From Morinoia aosen (Eukaryota; Arthropoda; Malacostraca; Amphipoda; Talitridae): a stretch of 64,000 bases of DNA. Within the stretch, counting starts at the first letter, position 1. Each line of letters starts with the position of its first letter. The DNA is taken from assembly GCA_030386875.1 (NCBI GenBank), contig CM059570.1, positions 33,657,422 through 33,721,421 of the forward strand. The letters run 5' to 3'. A model generated the notes under the pieces. The model was not told the origin of the DNA. It was given only the letters and a program-made list of their open reading frames with translations, and ran no database searches. The position numbers and the translations under genes were made by a program. Below are positions 61,201 through 64,000 of the stretch, piece after piece.

Positions 61201-64000
61201 ATTTTACAGTTTTCAGGCATTAGCCGGGGTGGTATTTTATTTTTTTTGTCGATCATTTAACTGTTATTAAAGAATTCAGAGTAAAAATGTATATGAGAGC
61301 AAAATCTTTCATATTTTTCACGAATAACGTTTCACGATCATTTAAGAGTTTTCCTCTACTTCAACATATACCATCGTTCAGGAATGTTTGGGACGACGTA
61401 CACCAAGAAAAATAGTTGATAAGACCTTTCACCGAATGGACTTTCCGACTTTCTGTGAGCGGCTATATGTAAACCGAATTAATGAGAAGCTAAAGAGTGC
61501 ATTGTTATAGAATTTCATTTTAACTTGAATCACGCATCAAAATTTTATAACTGTCTGTAAAACTCTTGAATATTTTTAGAATTAGAGCACATACCTCAAG
61601 AACATAAGAATATTTCGACTTGCCTGCCAATGAATGTCATGTGCTTATTTATGAAGAGATCACAGGCCTACCAAAATGAACATAAATAGCCGAACCATGA
61701 AAATTTTTATTGTTATAACATGTAATGTCATTTTAAGTCTAACATAACTGCAAAATGATTTGTAATACATGAATGTAGGAGCACAGATAGTTAAACCTGT
61801 AAATAAGTTTTTCAATTATAAATGTGTGACCATGTTGAAATGTGTAAAATGCTCTTATTCCATTTGATTTCTGATAGTGAAATTGGAGACCAACGTAGCG
61901 TTTCATGTATATCAACCCAGTGAGATCTACAATCAGATATATTTCCCTTAACAATGTGATTTTTATAACAAGGAGCAAATGTGATGAATGAAATTTTCAC
62001 TCATTGAACAGGAATTATAATTTTATTCAAACAATCGCAGACACGTGAGAAAGCATGAGTTCTACCTTGAATGGGTAGTGAGCCAGAGTTATGTTCTCTA
62101 AGTTGCTAAGTGTGATCCTTGTTACTTGGTGTAGCAGCCGATGAAGTACGTGGAGTAACTTATCCTTGACGACGGTAGAGATTCATACATACATAATTAA
62201 TGCGTGTATCCGACCTAAACATTTTTTTAAATAATAGATTTCATACCAGTGCTTGAAATGAGGAATCAAAAGTACAGGATAGATTTCAATTTCTTTCGTT
62301 TTTCCGAAAAAACTATTTCCGGAAAACATGCCAACAAACTTCATGTATTTTCAAAGATCGCTATGACTGCACTTTATTTGTACAGAAATAGGAAAAGAAA
62401 CAGATCTGTAAGCTTGTGCAATATGCCAAGTTTGCTATTCTGGAATTTTCTAAATAACTTAAACCTCATGTATTGGTTTTTATAAATAAATGAAAGTGGA
62501 AAAAATCATGGGCACAGTTCGCTAGTGTACAACACTACACATTCGGCTGTGGAAATTGAGATTTTACTTTAAGGGTACATCTCTGCGAAGATGTACGCTT
62601 TGTGTCGAATTTGTTTCATTTCTTGTTTAACGCATATATGAATAAAACAAACAAGACGGGTCCATGGGGTAATGATGCCCAGAGTGAGGAATTAAGTTCA
62701 CATTCCCGAGTTCAATCTTTGCGTCAGATTTTGGTGCGTTGGGAAGCCCCCGCCTCAAAGAAAACTTTCCAAGCTTTGGTTTATTGTCTATGAATTATTT
62801 TACATCTTTCATTTTTTTCACCTTTATTGAACTAAACATGATTATAATCGCTTTCAATCACAGCTTTTTTTTAGCTGTTTACCTAAGGAGAAGTGGAGCA
62901 CAAAGCTTGTTAAGTAGAAGAGTTTACCCGAGAAGCTTTTCTCCACGCTCTTCGTTGTTTACGTAAATAAAAGCGCCGGAGGGGCTCCGTGCTGCAAAGA
63001 TGATAATTATTTGCAATGTTATCATATACCAATTCTTAAAATTAATTTATTCATTGTGTTAACGATTAGAGCTTCTAAAACTGCTAAAACTAGAATAAAA
63101 CTCTATAAGTTTTATTTTAGTATCATTTCTATAAATTCTATTCCATACTTATCCTCAGTGAGCCATATTTTTGGAAATTGAGCTGGATTTTTTTCAGTCT
63201 CTACAGAAGCATAAATATCGATTAAGGTTTCCTGTCCGTAATTAGGGCCTAATCGTAAAAAAGAAATATATTTGACTACCGCAAGTTTTCTATGCTCAGC
63301 TGTGGAACCGAATGTATAACACTCTTTTATCGTGGGTAGTGTGCTGATTAATGCCCAAAACCTGCATTACTTTGCGAGTCTCCGAGTTCCTGTGTATTGA
63401 TATTCTGAGGACGAGAAGGTCGCATGCCTTATGAGTTCTGTTGATGCGTGGGCTTCCAGTGCATTGATAAGAGCGAGAAAAAAAAACTAAAAAATAACTG
63501 AAAAAATTCAGTTCAATTAGGGGAGCAGAACTTATTCCTTTAGTTGTTTATCACAACATTTTTGTTTGTTGGTTATTTGTAAGCATGTTTAAACTACATG
63601 TTCGAAAACGAGCAGCAAGGTTTTAACCAACATAATCATTTACTTTATCAGTGACTCTGCAGGTTTGTAAAGCAATCACCTTAATTGGCCACCTACTGCC
63701 AGACGAGGGTATTTTGGGTACTGCAACGCTGTAACATGATCTCGACACAATGCTTATCACTCAGACTATGACACCGTCTAGACTAACACTAATCTTGTTT
63801 TTCTGCAACTGACGCTCATAGGTACTGATTACATGTTCCGAGACGTGATGAATTTTGAGTCTCACAAATTCTTACAGTAATACTGTGTTTCTCCATTTAA
63901 CACGTATATTTAATCAATTGGATTAGGAGAGGTACGTGGCTTAGGCATCGTATCTTTCAGATAAAAGAGCTTAGCGTCGGTATCGCTGATATAAAATTTA
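61201..64000. other. No supported feature
   Basis: AT-rich sequence. A small perfect hairpin (gtacatct ... agatgtac, about 62574-62595) is the only structure noted. Confidence 0.5.

Overview
The window is nuclear DNA from a multicellular eukaryote, most likely an arthropod. Its genes are split by long AT-rich introns with GT-AG signals, and the mobile DNA is of animal type: two LINE clades, TTAA-flanked and hAT-like MITEs, and a Tc1-like relic. A crustacean would fit, but the sequence alone does not prove the taxon.

Two multi-exon genes lie on the minus strand. The first, spanning about 5.3-35.1 kb, encodes a large RBR-type E3 ubiquitin ligase homologous to RNF216/TRIAD3. I rebuilt 13 exons plus one candidate 5' exon by splice signals and phase. 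Every junction keeps frame, giving about 1,507-1,527 residues without the first exon(s). The order is: acidic N-terminal region with SUMO-interacting-like motifs, RING1, IBR, catalytic RING2, then a long proline-rich tail ending at 5265. One junction appears to use a GC-AG intron. The second gene, 46.7-58.2 kb, is an 11-TM amino-acid transporter of the Aa_trans/AAAP superfamily. Seven exons were rebuilt, about 415 residues, and only the N-terminal exon(s) are unresolved.

The ligase introns are full of tandem repeats: a 41-bp hairpin-forming minisatellite (8.9-11.5 kb, about 63 copies), a 34-bp minisatellite (18.2-20.6 kb, about 71 copies), a 79-bp repeat touching a splice acceptor (21.3-21.7 kb), and a 74-79-bp repeat that has copied a splice donor (34.2-34.6 kb). 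A short dispersed element of about 350-370 bp occurs about ten times. Several copies have 12-15-bp target-site duplications, so it looks like an active or recently active SINE-like family.

Other mobile DNA: an antisense LINE with two stops and a mutated RT catalytic motif (30.0-33.4 kb), a 5'-truncated RTE-like LINE with an 11-bp TSD (36.2-38.1 kb), a cluster of long inverted repeats (38.4-40.5 kb), three TTAA-flanked MITEs, an intact-ended hAT-type MITE with a perfect 8-bp TSD (45.1-45.4 kb), a nested MITE pair (54.2-55.8 kb) and a Tc1-like transposase relic (60.9-61.2 kb). The region 42.1-43.2 kb is a GC-richer island that might hold promoter or first-exon sequence. The last 5.6 kb hold no feature I can support.
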